This document shows, one piece after another, positions 7,898 through 17,779 of a stretch of DNA of 64,000 nucleotides. Source of the DNA: Mycobacterium sp. E787 (lineage in GTDB: Bacteria; Actinomycetota; Actinomycetes; Mycobacteriales; Mycobacteriaceae); assembly GCF_001668725.1 (NCBI RefSeq), contig NZ_LZKL01000084.1:62001-126000 (forward strand). The letters are read 5' to 3'. The notes under the pieces were generated by a model. That model was not told where the DNA came from. It searched no databases and worked only from the letters and a program-made list of their open reading frames with translations. Position 1 is the stretch's first letter. The number at the start of each line of letters is the position of its first letter. The position numbers and the translations under genes were made by a program.

Positions 7898-8383
7898 TCA
7901 GCCGCGGGGGTAGCCCCGGCGCACGGTGCGGTCGAGGATGCCGAGGGTCGCCCGTAGGGCGCCCTCGGACAGCACCGGGAAGATTCCGGCGTCCCGCCAC
8001 TTCGGGTCGATGTCCGACCAGTCGTAAAACGAGGTGACCACGGTGGACGCACCGTCGTCGGCGGGTTCGAGCCGATAACCGTACACGTGGCCGATCTGCG
8101 GGCGGATCTGACCGAGAACCGTCCACGAGATCAGCCGATCCCGCTCGAAGTCTTTGATGCTGACGGTGACGTCGTATCTGCCCAATTGCGGGAAGTCGTT
8201 GAGCGACTCGCGGTCCATGTGCACCACGAAGCTGTCGCCGGCCCCCGTCACCGGGTCGCCCTCGGCGCCCTGCAGCATGCCCGACGAGTCGATCGCGACG
8301 TGGCCCTGCGGGTCACACAGCACGGCGAAGACGTCGGCCGCGGGAGCCCGGATGGTGCGACTGGTCTCGATGCGTTCGGTCAT
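7898..8383 (-). CDS. SRPBCC-fold polyketide-cyclase/ligand-binding protein
   Basis: 161-aa START-like protein: IETSRTIRAPAADVFAVLCDP is the usual first strand and helix, and the C-terminal helix ALRATLGILDRTVRRG closes the pocket. The ATG at 8383 is chosen because the family begins here; upstream codons in the same frame are not conserved-looking. It is convergent with the RibD-type gene, 4 bp apart. The ligand is unknown. Confidence 0.82.
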   Translation of the reverse strand: MTERIETSRTIRAPAADVFAVLCDPQGHVAIDSSGMLQGAEGDPVTGAGDSFVVHMDRESLNDFPQLGRYDVTVSIKDFERDRLISWTVLGQIRPQIGHVYGYRLEPADDGASTVVTSFYDWSDIDPKWRDAGIFPVLSEGALRATLGILDRTVRRGYPRG

Positions 8384-8621
8384 CAGTCCTCGCAGCCGGC
8401 GGAGATAGCCATAAATTGCGCTGGAGGTCACTCTACGTCGCGTCGGCCGGTCGACGGGAGTGCCGTCGCGATTGCTGGACGGCCGCTCGGCATGCAGCGG
8501 GTGATGCGGCTTCCTATGATGAAAGCTTGGAATATTTTCGTCGAATTGCCTGCGCGACACTACCTTCAGTCCGTCGTCGTCCAACCACTCGCGGGCACCG
8601 GAAAGGAGGGTCAGCGGCCAC

Positions 8622-8963
8622 GTGAGCGATTCGAACGACGAGGACGAATACCGCAATCTGGCGGTCAACCGGCTACGGCCCGGTGAACTGCAGTGGGCGC
8701 TCAACCACGACTCGGTGCACGGCATCGCGTACGCGTTCCGCAACCCCGTCGCCGTCGCGGAATCCCTCGACGATCCGCACGACGACCGAAAGACATACCT
8801 GATCCGGGTCAGGCGCGACGACCTGGCCAGCGCCCTGGGAAAGATCAACGAGTGGATCGGCAAGAATCCCGGCCCGGCGGGGATGCAGGCTTACGGCTTC
8901 GTCCGGGCGCTGTCCCGGGAGGGGCTCAGCGAGCGCAAAGCCGGCGACGAGGAATGTCGCTGA
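8622..8963 (+). CDS. Small conserved protein of unknown function
   Basis: 113-aa acidic protein starting with GTG after an AAAGGAGG ribosome site. It has no signal peptide, membrane segment or catalytic motif that I recognise. The body (RDDLASALGKINEWIGKN) is mainly helical. It stands alone between the SRPBCC gene and pknE. A TATGAT -10-like hexamer lies at 8515-8520 in the 238-bp gap before it. Confidence 0.65.
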   Translation: MSDSNDEDEYRNLAVNRLRPGELQWALNHDSVHGIAYAFRNPVAVAESLDDPHDDRKTYLIRVRRDDLASALGKINEWIGKNPGPAGMQAYGFVRALSREGLSERKAGDEECR

Positions 8964-9154
8964 TCCGGTCGCGGCCTCGCCCCGCCCCGGCGGTCCGGCC
9001 CTGAGGCCCTGAGCCGCGATCGCCAGCAAAGCCGCGGTGAGTCGGCTTTCTCCCTATTCACAGTGCCCCCAAGTCGCCGAAACCATTAGCCTTATGCCTG
9101 GCAGGCCACGCTTTCCTGTGTTTGCGGCGCGCGGCGGCGGGTGAGGAGTCGGCG

Positions 9155-10987
9155 ATGGGTGACACGACCGCGGATTCGCGGGAGGGTTCGCAGTTCGGGC
9201 CGTATCGGCTGCGGCGGCTGGTGGGTCGTGGGGGCATGGGCGACGTCTACGAGGCCGAGGACACCGTGCGGGAACGGATCGTGGCGCTCAAGCTGATGTC
9301 GCCGACCCTGTCCGGCGATCCGGTCTTCCGCTCGCGCATGCAGCGCGAGGCCCGCACCGCGGGCCGGCTGCAGGAACCCCACGTCGTGCCGATTCACGAC
9401 TTCGGTGAGATCGACGGCCAGCTTTACGTGGATATGCGCCTCATCGACGGCAAGAACCTGGCAACCACGCTGAGTCGCTTCGGGCCGCTCTCGCCGCCCA
9501 GGGCGGTGGCGATCGTGCGCCAGATCGGCTCGGCGCTCGACGCCGCGCATGCCGCCGGGGTGATGCATCGCGACGTGAAACCCGAGAACATCCTCGTCAG
9601 CGCCGACGATTTCGCGTATCTCGTCGACTTCGGGATCGCGAGCGCCACGTCGGACGAAAAGCTGACGCAGTTCGGAACCACCGTCGGCACCGTCAAATAC
9701 ATGGCCCCCGAGCGGTTCAGCGACGGCGAGGTGACCTATCGCGCCGACATCTACGCCCTGGCCTGCGTGCTGTACGAATGCCTGACGGGCACGCCGCCGT
9801 ACACGGGCGACACCGTCAGCGTGATGGGAGCCCACCTCAACAAGGCGATCCCGCGGCCCAGCGTCGCGCGCCCGAGCATTCCGACGGCGTTCGATGCGGT
9901 GATCGCCCGCGGCATGGCCAAGGACCCCGCCGAGCGCTATGCCACCTGCGGCGACCTGTCGTCGGCCGCCTACGCGGCGCTGGCCACACCCGACCAGGAT
10001 CGGGCCACCGACATCCTGGAGCGCAGCCAGGTGGCCAAGCTGCCCGCCGCGTTCGCCGGCCAGCAACCAAGCGGGTATGCGTCCGTGCCGCCGCCCGCCA
10101 TGGCGAATCACGGGGCGCCGCAGGCTCCGGTGTGGCCGGCGACCCCGGCCACCGGGTCACCGGTGATCGGTGGCGGGCCGGTGCCGCAGCCGACGGGGTG
10201 GCCCGGCACGCCGACGTGGGGCACGGGCGACATGGGCAGCGGCGCCGCAGCGTTGTGGGGCCAGCCGCCGCGGGCCGGACGCAAGCCGTGGCTGTGGGTG
10301 GGCGCGGCCGTGACCGTCGTGGTGGCCGTCGTCGGCGTATTGGCCCTCGTCGCCACCCATCCGTGGCAATCGTCGCCGCCGCGGGCCACGTCCAGCCCGA
10401 CGCCGGCGCCGCCCCCGCCCGACGCGGTCGAGCTGCGCGTGCTCGACGACGGCGTGTCCATCGGCAGCTCGGCGGCACCGACGACGATCGACATCTTCAA
10501 CGAGCCCATCTGCCCGCCGTGCGGCAGCTTCATCCGGTCGAACGCCGCCGACATCGACAACGCGGTGAACAACAAGAAGTTGGCGGTGCGCTATCACCTG
10601 CTCAACTTCCTCGATGACAAGTCACACAGCAAGACCTACTCGACGCGCGCGGTGGCCGCCACGTATTGCGTTGCGGCACAGGAGGACCCGAAGCTGTACT
10701 CCGCCTTCTACTCCGGGTTGTTCGCCAGCACCTTCCAGCCCGCGGAGAACGCCCCCGAAGACCGCACCGATGGCGAGCTCGCCCAACTGGCCAAGACCGT
10801 CGGCGTCGACGCCAGCGTGATCGACTGCATCAAAGGCGGCGACGACGTCGGCACCGCCAAAGCCAAGGCCGCGGCGGGCGACGCGACGTTGAGCGGGCTC
10901 AACGCCACCGGCACGCCGTTCGTCTGGGACGGCACCAAGTCCGTCAACTACCAGGACGCGACCTGGCTCACCAAGCTGATCGGATGA
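9155..10987 (+). CDS. pknE: Transmembrane Ser/Thr protein kinase PknE with DsbA-like sensor domain
   Basis: 610-aa receptor-type kinase closely matching the mycobacterial PknE I remember. Residues ~15-280 are the kinase: VGRGGMGDVYEA loop, HRDVKPENI, DFGIAS. A Pro/Gly-rich linker leads to one membrane segment near 375-400 (WLWVGAAVTVVVAV), and the outer domain has CPPC near residue 451 in a thioredoxin/DsbA-like fold. PknE is linked to redox and nitric-oxide stress signalling. The ATG at 9155 (MGDTTADSREGSQF) is chosen by family match over an in-frame codon 33 bp upstream. The Met-rich copper-box pair lies just downstream. Confidence 0.95.
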   Translation: MGDTTADSREGSQFGPYRLRRLVGRGGMGDVYEAEDTVRERIVALKLMSPTLSGDPVFRSRMQREARTAGRLQEPHVVPIHDFGEIDGQLYVDMRLIDGKNLATTLSRFGPLSPPRAVAIVRQIGSALDAAHAAGVMHRDVKPENILVSADDFAYLVDFGIASATSDEKLTQFGTTVGTVKYMAPERFSDGEVTYRADIYALACVLYECLTGTPPYTGDTVSVMGAHLNKAIPRPSVARPSIPTAFDAVIARGMAKDPAERYATCGDLSSAAYAALATPDQDRATDILERSQVAKLPAAFAGQQPSGYASVPPPAMANHGAPQAPVWPATPATGSPVIGGGPVPQPTGWPGTPTWGTGDMGSGAAALWGQPPRAGRKPWLWVGAAVTVVVAVVGVLALVATHPWQSSPPRATSSPTPAPPPPDAVELRVLDDGVSIGSSAAPTTIDIFNEPICPPCGSFIRSNAADIDNAVNNKKLAVRYHLLNFLDDKSHSKTYSTRAVAATYCVAAQEDPKLYSAFYSGLFASTFQPAENAPEDRTDGELAQLAKTVGVDASVIDCIKGGDDVGTAKAKAAAGDATLSGLNATGTPFVWDGTKSVNYQDATWLTKLIG

Positions 10988-11023
10988 GGCTGCTGCGCCA
11001 GCCGATTCGGCGCGCGCGGCGCT

Positions 11024-11389
11024 TTACGGGTGCGGCGTCGGCGGGGTGGACGTCGTGGGCGTCTGCGGCGGCCCCATCATGCCGCCCGGGCCCATCATCC
11101 CGCCGGGGCCCATCATCCCGGGGCCCATCATGCCGCCGGATCCCGTCATCGGGCAGGTGCCGGCGTGGCCGCCGTAATACCCGCGGTACCAGCCGTAGTG
11201 GCTGCCGGAGGACCAACCCAACAACAGCCCCCAGAACAGGATCACCGAGACGACGAAGAGCGTCCCGGCGACGATGACCACCCACGCCGCAGCCTGGCCC
11301 AGCCGGCTCGGCGCGCCGTATCGGTTGTCATACCGGGGCTGTCCGGTCACTGTGGTCGGTTCGATCGTGGGTTCTGGTGTTTCCGTCAT
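11024..11389 (-). CDS. Membrane protein with Gly/Met-rich tail
   Basis: 121-aa protein with one hydrophobic helix (WVVIVAGTLFVVSVILFWGL) and a C-terminal tail of repeated GGMMGP units, a composition typical of extracytoplasmic Cu(I) binding. The ATG at 11389 (MTETPEPT) is 22 bp from the copper box at 11412-11426. It follows pknE on the opposite strand, the place occupied by Rv1744c in M. tuberculosis. The shared MMGP motif in the divergent gene suggests a common metal-handling role. Confidence 0.8.
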   Translation of the reverse strand: MTETPEPTIEPTTVTGQPRYDNRYGAPSRLGQAAAWVVIVAGTLFVVSVILFWGLLLGWSSGSHYGWYRGYYGGHAGTCPMTGSGGMMGPGMMGPGGMMGPGGMMGPPQTPTTSTPPTPHP

Positions 11390-11411
11390 GGCTCGAAGGA
11401 TCCCACACATA

Positions 11412-11426
11412 TACCCACCGGGGGTA
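11412..11426. promoter_or_regulatory. RicR/CsoR-like copper operator (TACCC-N5-GGGTA)
   Basis: TACCC-ACCGG-GGGTA lies between two divergent Met-rich genes, 22 bp from one start and 81 bp from the other. From memory this exact TACCC-N5-GGGTA arrangement is the mycobacterial RicR copper-regulon motif. No second copy was noticed by eye in the window. Confidence 0.78.
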
Positions 11427-11507
11427 GGGACCATCGGCCCTAGCTCGCGGGCCGCGAAGGTGGTCAGCTTGGCCCCGGACGGTGCGGCAGAACGTGGAGG
11501 TAGGGCA

Positions 11508-12074
11508 ATGGCTGAGTTCACGCGGCGGGCGGCACTTGCCGCGCTCGGGGCATTCGGTGCGGCCGGCGCCCTTGGTCTGCGAATAGTGCGCTGGGGCCTG
11601 CCCGCATCCGGCAATGCCCAGATCCGCCTCACCAACGGAGGGGGCTTCATGGGTGCCGATTCGATGGACATGAGCCGCTACATGGAGATGTTCGCGCGGC
11701 ATCGCGAGATCAGCCGCGCCGTGGAAGAGATTCCGGGCGGGGTCCGCACCACCACCGAATCGAAATCCCCGGAGCTTGCGGCCCAATTGCAGGCGCATGT
11801 CTCGAGCATGTACGCCCACCTCGATCAGGGGTCCGAGGTCCGATGCATGAGCCAGAGCCTGCCGACGCTGTTTCGCCACGCCGGCGGCTACCGCCGCCAA
11901 TTCACCTTCACCGCAACCGGTGTGGTTGCCGAGGAGACCGCCGACGACCCCGCCCTGACCGATACCATCCGCGCGCATGCGCGGGAGGTCACCGGGTTCG
12001 TGGAGCAGGGCATGCCCGCGATGATGCAGCAGATGATGGGCGGCTGCATGATGGGTCCGCGCGGCGGCCGGTGA
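11508..12074 (+). CDS. Exported Met-rich protein, probable copper handling
   Basis: 188-aa protein with an RR-containing hydrophobic N-terminus (FTRRAALAALGAFGAAGALG), probably a Tat-type export signal or anchor. Met clusters occur in MDMSRYMEMF and in the tail QQMMGGCMMGPRGGR, which repeats the MMGP motif of the divergent neighbour. A GGAGG ribosome site at 11496-11500 supports the ATG at 11508. The copper box upstream suggests induction by copper. The fold between the Met clusters is helical and not one I recognise. Confidence 0.78.
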   Translation: MAEFTRRAALAALGAFGAAGALGLRIVRWGLPASGNAQIRLTNGGGFMGADSMDMSRYMEMFARHREISRAVEEIPGGVRTTTESKSPELAAQLQAHVSSMYAHLDQGSEVRCMSQSLPTLFRHAGGYRRQFTFTATGVVAEETADDPALTDTIRAHAREVTGFVEQGMPAMMQQMMGGCMMGPRGGR

Positions 12075-12123
12075 AGCCCCCGGCCCCGCCGGCGGCCACG
12101 CCGCGGCCAGCGACCGGGCCCGC

Positions 12124-14040
12124 CTAATCGCCGGTGCGCGCGAACTTCACGTCGATGTCGGTGCTTTTACAAGGCGACGGTGGCCCCGTCACGTCCTCGT
12201 GGCCGCGGCCGCTGATCAACGTGATCGGGTCCTCCGGCGGTTGCGGCAAGGGAAAATGCGCCACGATCCTGGTGTGTTCCATGGCAGCGCCCCTGGTGCA
12301 GGGCATGTCGAACTCGCGGTCGTAAGTCCAAGCGCCGCCGTCGAATACCAGCGCCATCGCCGACAGGGGTGGTTTGTGGAAGAAGCTCATGCACCGGTCG
12401 CCGGTGCGCAGGCAGTCCGTGCGGACCGCAAAGTCGTTCTGCTCCCGGTAGCCGTTCGGCTGGGTGCCCGTCTCCCGGTAATGGCCGTGCACCCCCGCGG
12501 CCGGCGACACCACCCGCGGCGGCAGGGTGTTGGGGTCGGCCACGCTCTTGACGTCGACGTCTCCGGTGCGGGTGAAGGTCACGTTCCGTTTGTTGGCGCA
12601 ACCTTTGGCCATCATCTCGGTGGCCTCGCCGGCGAGCGTGCCGTCGGGACGCGGTTGCAGCGTGAACGTTTCCCAGATTTCGCCCTCGGCGTTGTTGCAC
12701 GTGCTCGATCCCGCGGTCACCGACACCCAACTCCCGTCGACCTGGTCGAGCACGATCGTCGGCACCTGCATCGTTTCGCCGGTGAGACGTGTCGCGGTTG
12801 CCACGCACCCGGTGGGGCGGCATGCCGAGCTCACCCCCCACGTCTCGGTCGTCGGCGCGGCACCCGGCGGCGGCATCCCCTCGATGCTGGTGATCCGCGC
12901 AAAGTCGGCCCGGTACACGCCCGTGAAGGGACCGGTGTTGGGCGGCGGGGGCTTGGGTGTCGGCGCCGCGGTGGACGCCGCGGCGTTCGCCGGCTCATGC
13001 GACCGGGTGAGCCGGTCCCCCGCCAGGACGCCGCCCGCGATCAGCAGCGCGACGCCCGCGACGGCCGGGACCAGAACGGCGGGGCGCCGGCCCCACCGTT
13101 TCTTCGGCGGCAGCGGCACCGTGGGCGCGGCGACGCCGAACGAAGGCTGGGTGGTTTCGCTGTCCGGACGGGGCGGAATCTGACCGGCGTACGCGTAGCC
13201 CGGGCTCGCCTGACCGCCCAGCAGGGCGGCGAACTCCCCGCAGCTGCCGAACCGGCGCGCGGGCTCCTTGGCCATCGCGGTGGCGAACACCGGATCGAGG
13301 GCGGCCAGTTCGGGCCGCCGCGCTGCGAGGGAGGGCGGTGGGGCGTTGACGTGCTGGCTGATCACCACGGCGGGATTGGAGTCGAGGTACGGCGCCGCGC
13401 CGGTCAGCAGGTGAAAGGCCGTGCACGCCAACGCGTATTGGTCGGCGCGCCCGTCGATCGGCTCGCCCTTGAGTTGCTCGGGCGCCGCGTAGGCCGCCGT
13501 GCCCACCGTCATGTTGGTGGCCGTCAGGCCCGTCGCGTCCTCGATGCGCCGCGCGATGCCGAAGTCGGCCAGAAAGACCCGCCGCCCTTGCGCGTCGGTA
13601 TCGGTCAGCAAGATGTTGGCCGGCTTGACGTCGCGGTGCAGCAGCCCCCGATGGTGCGCGTAGTCCAGCGCCGAGGCGACGGCGGTGATGATCGACACCA
13701 CCTCATCGAGCGGCATTCCGCCGGGGTGGTTTTCGCGCTGCAGCCGGCCTGCGTCGGTGCCGGGCACATAGGCCATCGAGATCCAGAAGTGCCCGTCCTC
13801 TTCACCGCGGTCGTGAACCCGGACGATATGCGGATGCGACAACCCCGCCGCAAGGTCGGCCTCGCGCAGGAAGCGAGCCCGGAACTCCGGGTCAACGGTC
13901 AGTTCCGGCGGCAATACCTTGAGCGCGTCCTCGCGCGGCAGCCTCGGGTGCGCCGCCAGATACACCTGGCCCATGCCGCCCGAGCCGAGCAGCCGCCGGA
14001 TCGTGTATCCGGCGAACACCTGGCCGACCTCCAGCGACAT
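12124..14040 (-). CDS. Transmembrane Ser/Thr protein kinase, PknF-like
   Basis: 638-aa receptor kinase. Residues ~10-280 hold the catalytic domain (GSGGMGQV, Lys41, [16 protein letters not shown]); one membrane helix lies near 320-345 ([16 protein letters not shown]); and ~290 extracellular residues contain several Cys ([23 protein letters not shown]). The ATG at 14040 ([13 protein letters not shown]) is preferred because it aligns with the kinase starting at 740; an earlier in-frame start adds only 13 unrelated residues. The two kinases share long identical stretches such as the [17 protein letters not shown] segment. It lies downstream of an 11-bp direct repeat at 14159-14177. Confidence 0.93.
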   Translation of the reverse strand: MSLEVGQVFAGYTIRRLLGSGGMGQVYLAAHPRLPREDALKVLPPELTVDPEFRARFLREADLAAGLSHPHIVRVHDRGEEDGHFWISMAYVPGTDAGRLQRENHPGGMPLDEVVSIITAVASALDYAHHRGLLHRDVKPANILLTDTDAQGRRVFLADFGIARRIEDATGLTATNMTVGTAAYAAPEQLKGEPIDGRADQYALACTAFHLLTGAAPYLDSNPAVVISQHVNAPPPSLAARRPELAALDPVFATAMAKEPARRFGSCGEFAALLGGQASPGYAYAGQIPPRPDSETTQPSFGVAAPTVPLPPKKRWGRRPAVLVPAVAGVALLIAGGVLAGDRLTRSHEPANAAASTAAPTPKPPPPNTGPFTGVYRADFARITSIEGMPPPGAAPTTETWGVSSACRPTGCVATATRLTGETMQVPTIVLDQVDGSWVSVTAGSSTCNNAEGEIWETFTLQPRPDGTLAGEATEMMAKGCANKRNVTFTRTGDVDVKSVADPNTLPPRVVSPAAGVHGHYRETGTQPNGYREQNDFAVRTDCLRTGDRCMSFFHKPPLSAMALVFDGGAWTYDREFDMPCTRGAAMEHTRIVAHFPLPQPPEDPITLISGRGHEDVTGPPSPCKSTDIDVKFARTGD

Positions 14041-14158
14041 GGCGACATCGTACGGCCTGTCATTCGGGCTTTTCGGCACTTCAGATCCTTTCCGCCCGAC
14101 GAGCGATTGCCCGTCAGCGGAAAGGTTGCGGCACAGGACTTGTCAGATCTTGGTGAAG

Positions 14159-14177
14159 TCCTTGCGGAATTCTTGCG
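14159..14177. repeat. 11-bp-period direct repeat CTTGCGG-N4-CTTGCG (copy A)
   Basis: TCCTTGCGGAATTCTTGCG holds two CTTGCG units (14161 and 14172) 11 bp apart, about one helical turn, about 120 bp upstream of the PknF-like kinase start. Nearly the same sequence occurs at 26602-26621. Such spacing is typical of OmpR-family response-regulator boxes. Confidence 0.5.
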
Positions 14178-14291
14178 CTTCCGCGATGCGGATCGCCGGG
14201 CGTGGGGGCCGCGGATCACCACCGCTCGCGCGGCCGACCCCCACGCCCGACGAAGTCTGTTCGTCCCTCAGAAGGATTCGGACGAAGTCGC

Positions 14292-16469
14292 TTAAAGGAT
14301 GTAGAGCATCTCCTGGTAGGTGGGTAGCGGCCATAGATCGTCGGCGACAACATTTTCCAGCGCGTCGGCGGCCGCGCGCACCGCGTCCATCGCCGGCAGC
14401 AGCGCGCGCTGTGCATGTTCGGCCTCTTCGAGAGCCGACGATGCCGAGTGATCCGCCAGCGCCGACTTCAGCGTCACCAGCGCCCCGGACAGATCGGCAA
14501 GCGGAGCCGAAACCCCTTCCAGGGCAGCCGTGCTCGCCTCCACACCGGCCTTCTTCAAGGCCGCGACGTTCTGCGCGAGCTCCGTCTGGTACCGGATCGC
14601 GGCCGGCAGGATGACCGTCGTCCCGATCTCGAGCGCCAGCTTTGCTTCGACCGCGATGGTCAGTGCGTACTGTTCCAAGCGGACCTCGTAACGGCTGTGC
14701 AGCTCGCGTTCGTTGAACACACCGTATTTCTCGAAGAGTTCGACCGATTCGGGCTTGATCAGCTCGGGGATCGCGTCCAGCGTGGTCTTGAGGTTGGGCA
14801 GTCCCCGCTCGGCGGCCTCGATCTGCCACTTCTCCGAATACCCGTCGCCGTTGTACACGACGTCGCCGTGCTCGGTGATGACGTCGGTGAGCAGTTTCTG
14901 CACCGCCGTGTCGAAGTCCTCGCCGTCGGCGACGGCCTGCTCCAAGATCGTGGCCATATAGTCGAACGAGTCGGCCATGATCGTGTTGAGGACGATCATC
15001 GGCACGGCTACGGTCTGCCCGGAGCCCGGGGCCCGGAACTCAAACCTGTTGCCCGTGAACGCAAATGGGCTGGTGCGGTTGCGGTCGCCGGCATCGGTGG
15101 GCAGCGGGGGCAGGGTGTCGACGCCAATGATCATGGTGCCCTTGCCCTTCGACGACGTGGCGGCGCCCTTGGCGATCTGCTCGAACACGTCGGCGAGCTG
15201 TTCGCCGAGGAAGATCGAGATGATCGCGGGCGGTGCCTCGTTCGCGCCCAACCGGTGGTCGTTGGTGGCGGACGCGACCGACACCCGCAGCAGCCCGGCG
15301 AACTTGTGCACCGCGCGGATCACGGCGGCGCAGAACACCAGGAATTGGGCATTTTCGTGCGGGGTGTCGCCCGGGACCAGCAACGAGCCCAGCTCGGAGT
15401 TGCCCACCGAGAAGTTGACGTGTTTACCCGAGCCGTTGACGCCGGCGAAGGGCTTCTCGTGGAACAGGCATTCCATGCCGTGCTTCTTGGCGATGGTCTT
15501 GAAGACCGTCATGAGCAGCTGCTGGTGGTCCGAGGCAATGTTGGCCCGTTCGAACATCGGCGCCACCTCGAACTGACCCGGCGCCACCTCGTTGTGCCGT
15601 GTCTTCGCGGGAATCCCGAGTTTGAACAGTTCGCGCTCGGTGTCCATCATGAAGCCCAGCACGCGCTCGGGCACCGCCCCGAAGTAGTGGTCGTCGAACT
15701 CCTGGCCTTTGGGCGGCTTCGCGCCGAACACCGTGCGACCGGCGTTGACCAGGTCCGGCCGGGCCAAAAAGAAGTGCCGGTCGACCAGGAAGTACTCCTG
15801 CTCCGGGCCGCAGAACGACACGACCTTGTTGAGCTCCTGGTGGCCGAACAACTTCAGGATGCGTTCGGCGTGGATTCCCATCGCCTGCTGGCTGCGCAAC
15901 AGCGGGGTCTTGTAGTCCAGCGCCTCGCCGGTCATCGAGACGAAAACCGTGGGGATGCACAGCGTGTTGCCGTTCGGGTTCTCCAGGATGTACGCCGGGC
16001 TGGTGACGTCCCAGCCGGTGTAACCCCGCGCCTCGAAGGTGCTGCGCAGCCCACCCGAGGGGAAGCTGGAGGCGTCGGGCTCGCCCTGGATGAGGGTCTT
16101 GCCGGCGAACTCGGCCAGCGTCTGCCCGTCCGAGATGGGTTCCAGGAAGCTGTCGTGCTTTTCGGCCGTCAGGCCGGTCATGGGGTAGAACACGTGGGCG
16201 TAGTGGGTGGCGCCTTTCTCCAGCGCCCAGTCCTTCATTGCCACCGCTACGGTGTCGGCGACCGCGGGGTCGAGCTTGGCGCCCTTCTCGATGGTCGCCA
16301 CGACCGACTTGTATACCGATTTGGGCAGCCGCGCTTGCATTTCCGCCTTGGTGAAGACGTTCGACCCGAAGATCTCACCCGGGGGTTCGCCGGGCACGAA
16401 GCTGATGGCCGGGGGGACATACGCCTCGACGTTGTTGATCGCCTGCAGGCGGACGGCGTTTCCGCTCAA
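14292..16469 (-). CDS. glnN: Type III glutamine synthetase
   Basis: 725-aa ATP-dependent glutamate-ammonia ligase of the GSIII class, far longer than the ~470-aa GlnA. Class features are [26 protein letters not shown], the [10 protein letters not shown] nucleotide motif, [19 protein letters not shown] and the long C-terminal helical region. The TTG at 16469 with an AGGA ribosome site (on the minus strand) starts the protein [18 protein letters not shown], in line with the family N-terminus; longer readings add Arg-rich nonsense. M. tuberculosis, as I recall, has no GSIII, so this is an accessory nitrogen gene. It stands alone. Confidence 0.92.
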   Translation of the reverse strand: MSGNAVRLQAINNVEAYVPPAISFVPGEPPGEIFGSNVFTKAEMQARLPKSVYKSVVATIEKGAKLDPAVADTVAVAMKDWALEKGATHYAHVFYPMTGLTAEKHDSFLEPISDGQTLAEFAGKTLIQGEPDASSFPSGGLRSTFEARGYTGWDVTSPAYILENPNGNTLCIPTVFVSMTGEALDYKTPLLRSQQAMGIHAERILKLFGHQELNKVVSFCGPEQEYFLVDRHFFLARPDLVNAGRTVFGAKPPKGQEFDDHYFGAVPERVLGFMMDTERELFKLGIPAKTRHNEVAPGQFEVAPMFERANIASDHQQLLMTVFKTIAKKHGMECLFHEKPFAGVNGSGKHVNFSVGNSELGSLLVPGDTPHENAQFLVFCAAVIRAVHKFAGLLRVSVASATNDHRLGANEAPPAIISIFLGEQLADVFEQIAKGAATSSKGKGTMIIGVDTLPPLPTDAGDRNRTSPFAFTGNRFEFRAPGSGQTVAVPMIVLNTIMADSFDYMATILEQAVADGEDFDTAVQKLLTDVITEHGDVVYNGDGYSEKWQIEAAERGLPNLKTTLDAIPELIKPESVELFEKYGVFNERELHSRYEVRLEQYALTIAVEAKLALEIGTTVILPAAIRYQTELAQNVAALKKAGVEASTAALEGVSAPLADLSGALVTLKSALADHSASSALEEAEHAQRALLPAMDAVRAAADALENVVADDLWPLPTYQEMLYIL

Positions 16470-16687
16470 TTGAATTCCTATCGCTGAGGGGGGCCCGCGA
16501 TTTCCGTTCCGGAAAGCGGACCGCCCCACAGTAGGAACGTTCGATGGCGAATCTGTTACGCCGATGTCAACCCTGGGTCCGCAATGATTGCGATCGTGAG
16601 ACGCACGACCGGGTCCAGCGCCCCGCGGCCGAGCGCTATCGTGATGCGCGTGCGCCGGCGAAGGCGGCAGCCGAATGCGAGAAGCCT

Positions 16688-17384
16688 GTGACCGAACCGC
16701 GTAACCGCTCGCCGAACCTGATCGTCGTGTCAGCGGTGAATAACTGGACGTGCGCGTCGTGCGGGGGCACGGGCGGCTTCTTGCGGATGGAAGACGGCGG
16801 TCCGCTATGCATGGACTGCGCCGATCTCGGGCACCATGTCTTCTTGCAGTCTGGAGATGCGGCTCTGACCCAGGCGGGCCAAGAGACTGAGCGGGCTGTC
16901 GGCAGTCGTTGTGCGCTGGAGCCGAGCGCGCCACCGCTACGAACGGCAGGGGATTCTGGCGGAGGCGGACGCGATCGAACGCGCCGAACAAGAGTGTCTA
17001 TCGGATGCCGAAGCCCGCTCACGCCGCCAGGAGCGGGATCAGGCGCGGCGCGCATCCGAGGATGTCCAGTTCCAAGCGGAATTCGCCGCCGTCATCCGTG
17101 ACCTGTTTCCTTACTGTCCGGCTGGGCGGGCGGATGACATAGCGCGATACGCGGCGATGCGCGGTAGCGGCCGGATCGGACGCAGCGCGGCCGGGCGGGC
17201 GCTCGACCCGGATGCCGTTGACCTCGCGGTTGCGGCATCGGTCCGGCATCTCGACACAAACTATGACGAACTGCTGATGTCAGGTGTCAACCGGGCGGCC
17301 GCGCGAGATCGGGTTCGCCAATGCGTCGACGATGTGTTGAAAGTCTGGCGAAAAGGCATGCCAGCGCACGAGTCGGCCTATTAA
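16688..17384 (+). pseudogene. DUF2293 protein gene broken by a +1 frameshift
   Basis: The first part starts at GTG 16688 ([14 protein letters not shown]) and carries a zinc ribbon, CASCGG then CMDC, ending in GDAALT. The second part continues in the +1 frame as [16 protein letters not shown] and runs to TAA 17384 with the family C-terminus. The break is an extra C in ACCC at 16868-16871; removing one C restores a single ~231-codon frame. Both halves keep good coding character, so this is either a recent mutation or a sequencing error. The stop overlaps that of the convergent vapC. Function of the family is unknown, probably nucleic-acid related from the ribbon. Confidence 0.8.
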
Positions 17385-17779
17385 CGATCCGTGAGAACCA
17401 CGCCGATGTCGGTGTGCGCGAAGTCGTCTCCCTTGAAGAGGAGGGGCTCGCCGCTGACCTTGGCGAGGGCGTAGGAGAAGCAATCGCCATAGTTCAGGCC
17501 CGCGCGATGGCGCCCCTTGCCATACTTGCGGTAGGCAACGCGGGCGGCGTCGGCTTGAACGGAGTTGAGGTCGACAAGGTCGACTGCGGCACGATGGAGC
17601 CACAGATCCAACTCACGACCGCCCGGTTCACCGAATCTTGTTTCGATCACGATTGCCGTCTCCACGTACGATGCCGTCGACATCAGCCGGACGGGATCTC
17701 CCTCCACCGCCGCCTCGAACAGTTCTGCCTCTGCCTCATCGCTGAGCATCGCGACCAACGCGGATGTGTCGAGCACCAT
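17381..17779 (-). CDS. vapC: VapC-type PIN-domain toxin ribonuclease
   Basis: 132-aa PIN-domain RNase. The acidic site is complete: Asp4 in VLDTSAL, Glu40 in SYVETA, Asp99 in NYGDCFSYALA and Asp118/119 in KGDDF. The ATG at 17779 overlaps the TGA of vapB, the usual antitoxin-first layout. It ends against the DUF2293 gene, with overlapping stop codons. It should cleave specific RNAs when free of VapB. Confidence 0.93.
   Translation of the reverse strand: MVLDTSALVAMLSDEAEAELFEAAVEGDPVRLMSTASYVETAIVIETRFGEPGGRELDLWLHRAAVDLVDLNSVQADAARVAYRKYGKGRHRAGLNYGDCFSYALAKVSGEPLLFKGDDFAHTDIGVVLTDR

Noticed and set aside
7889..7902. GCTGA-GGGG-TCAGC hairpin between convergent genes
   Set aside because: Only a 5-bp stem and no U-tract; too weak to call a terminator in GC-rich DNA.
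12199..14295. Open frame of ~700 codons on the plus strand
   Set aside because: It is antisense to the PknF-like kinase, has no recognisable motif and reflects the high third-position GC of the real gene.
14415..16487. Open frame of ~690 codons on the plus strand
   Set aside because: Antisense shadow of the type III glutamine synthetase; composition is typical of a reverse-complement frame.
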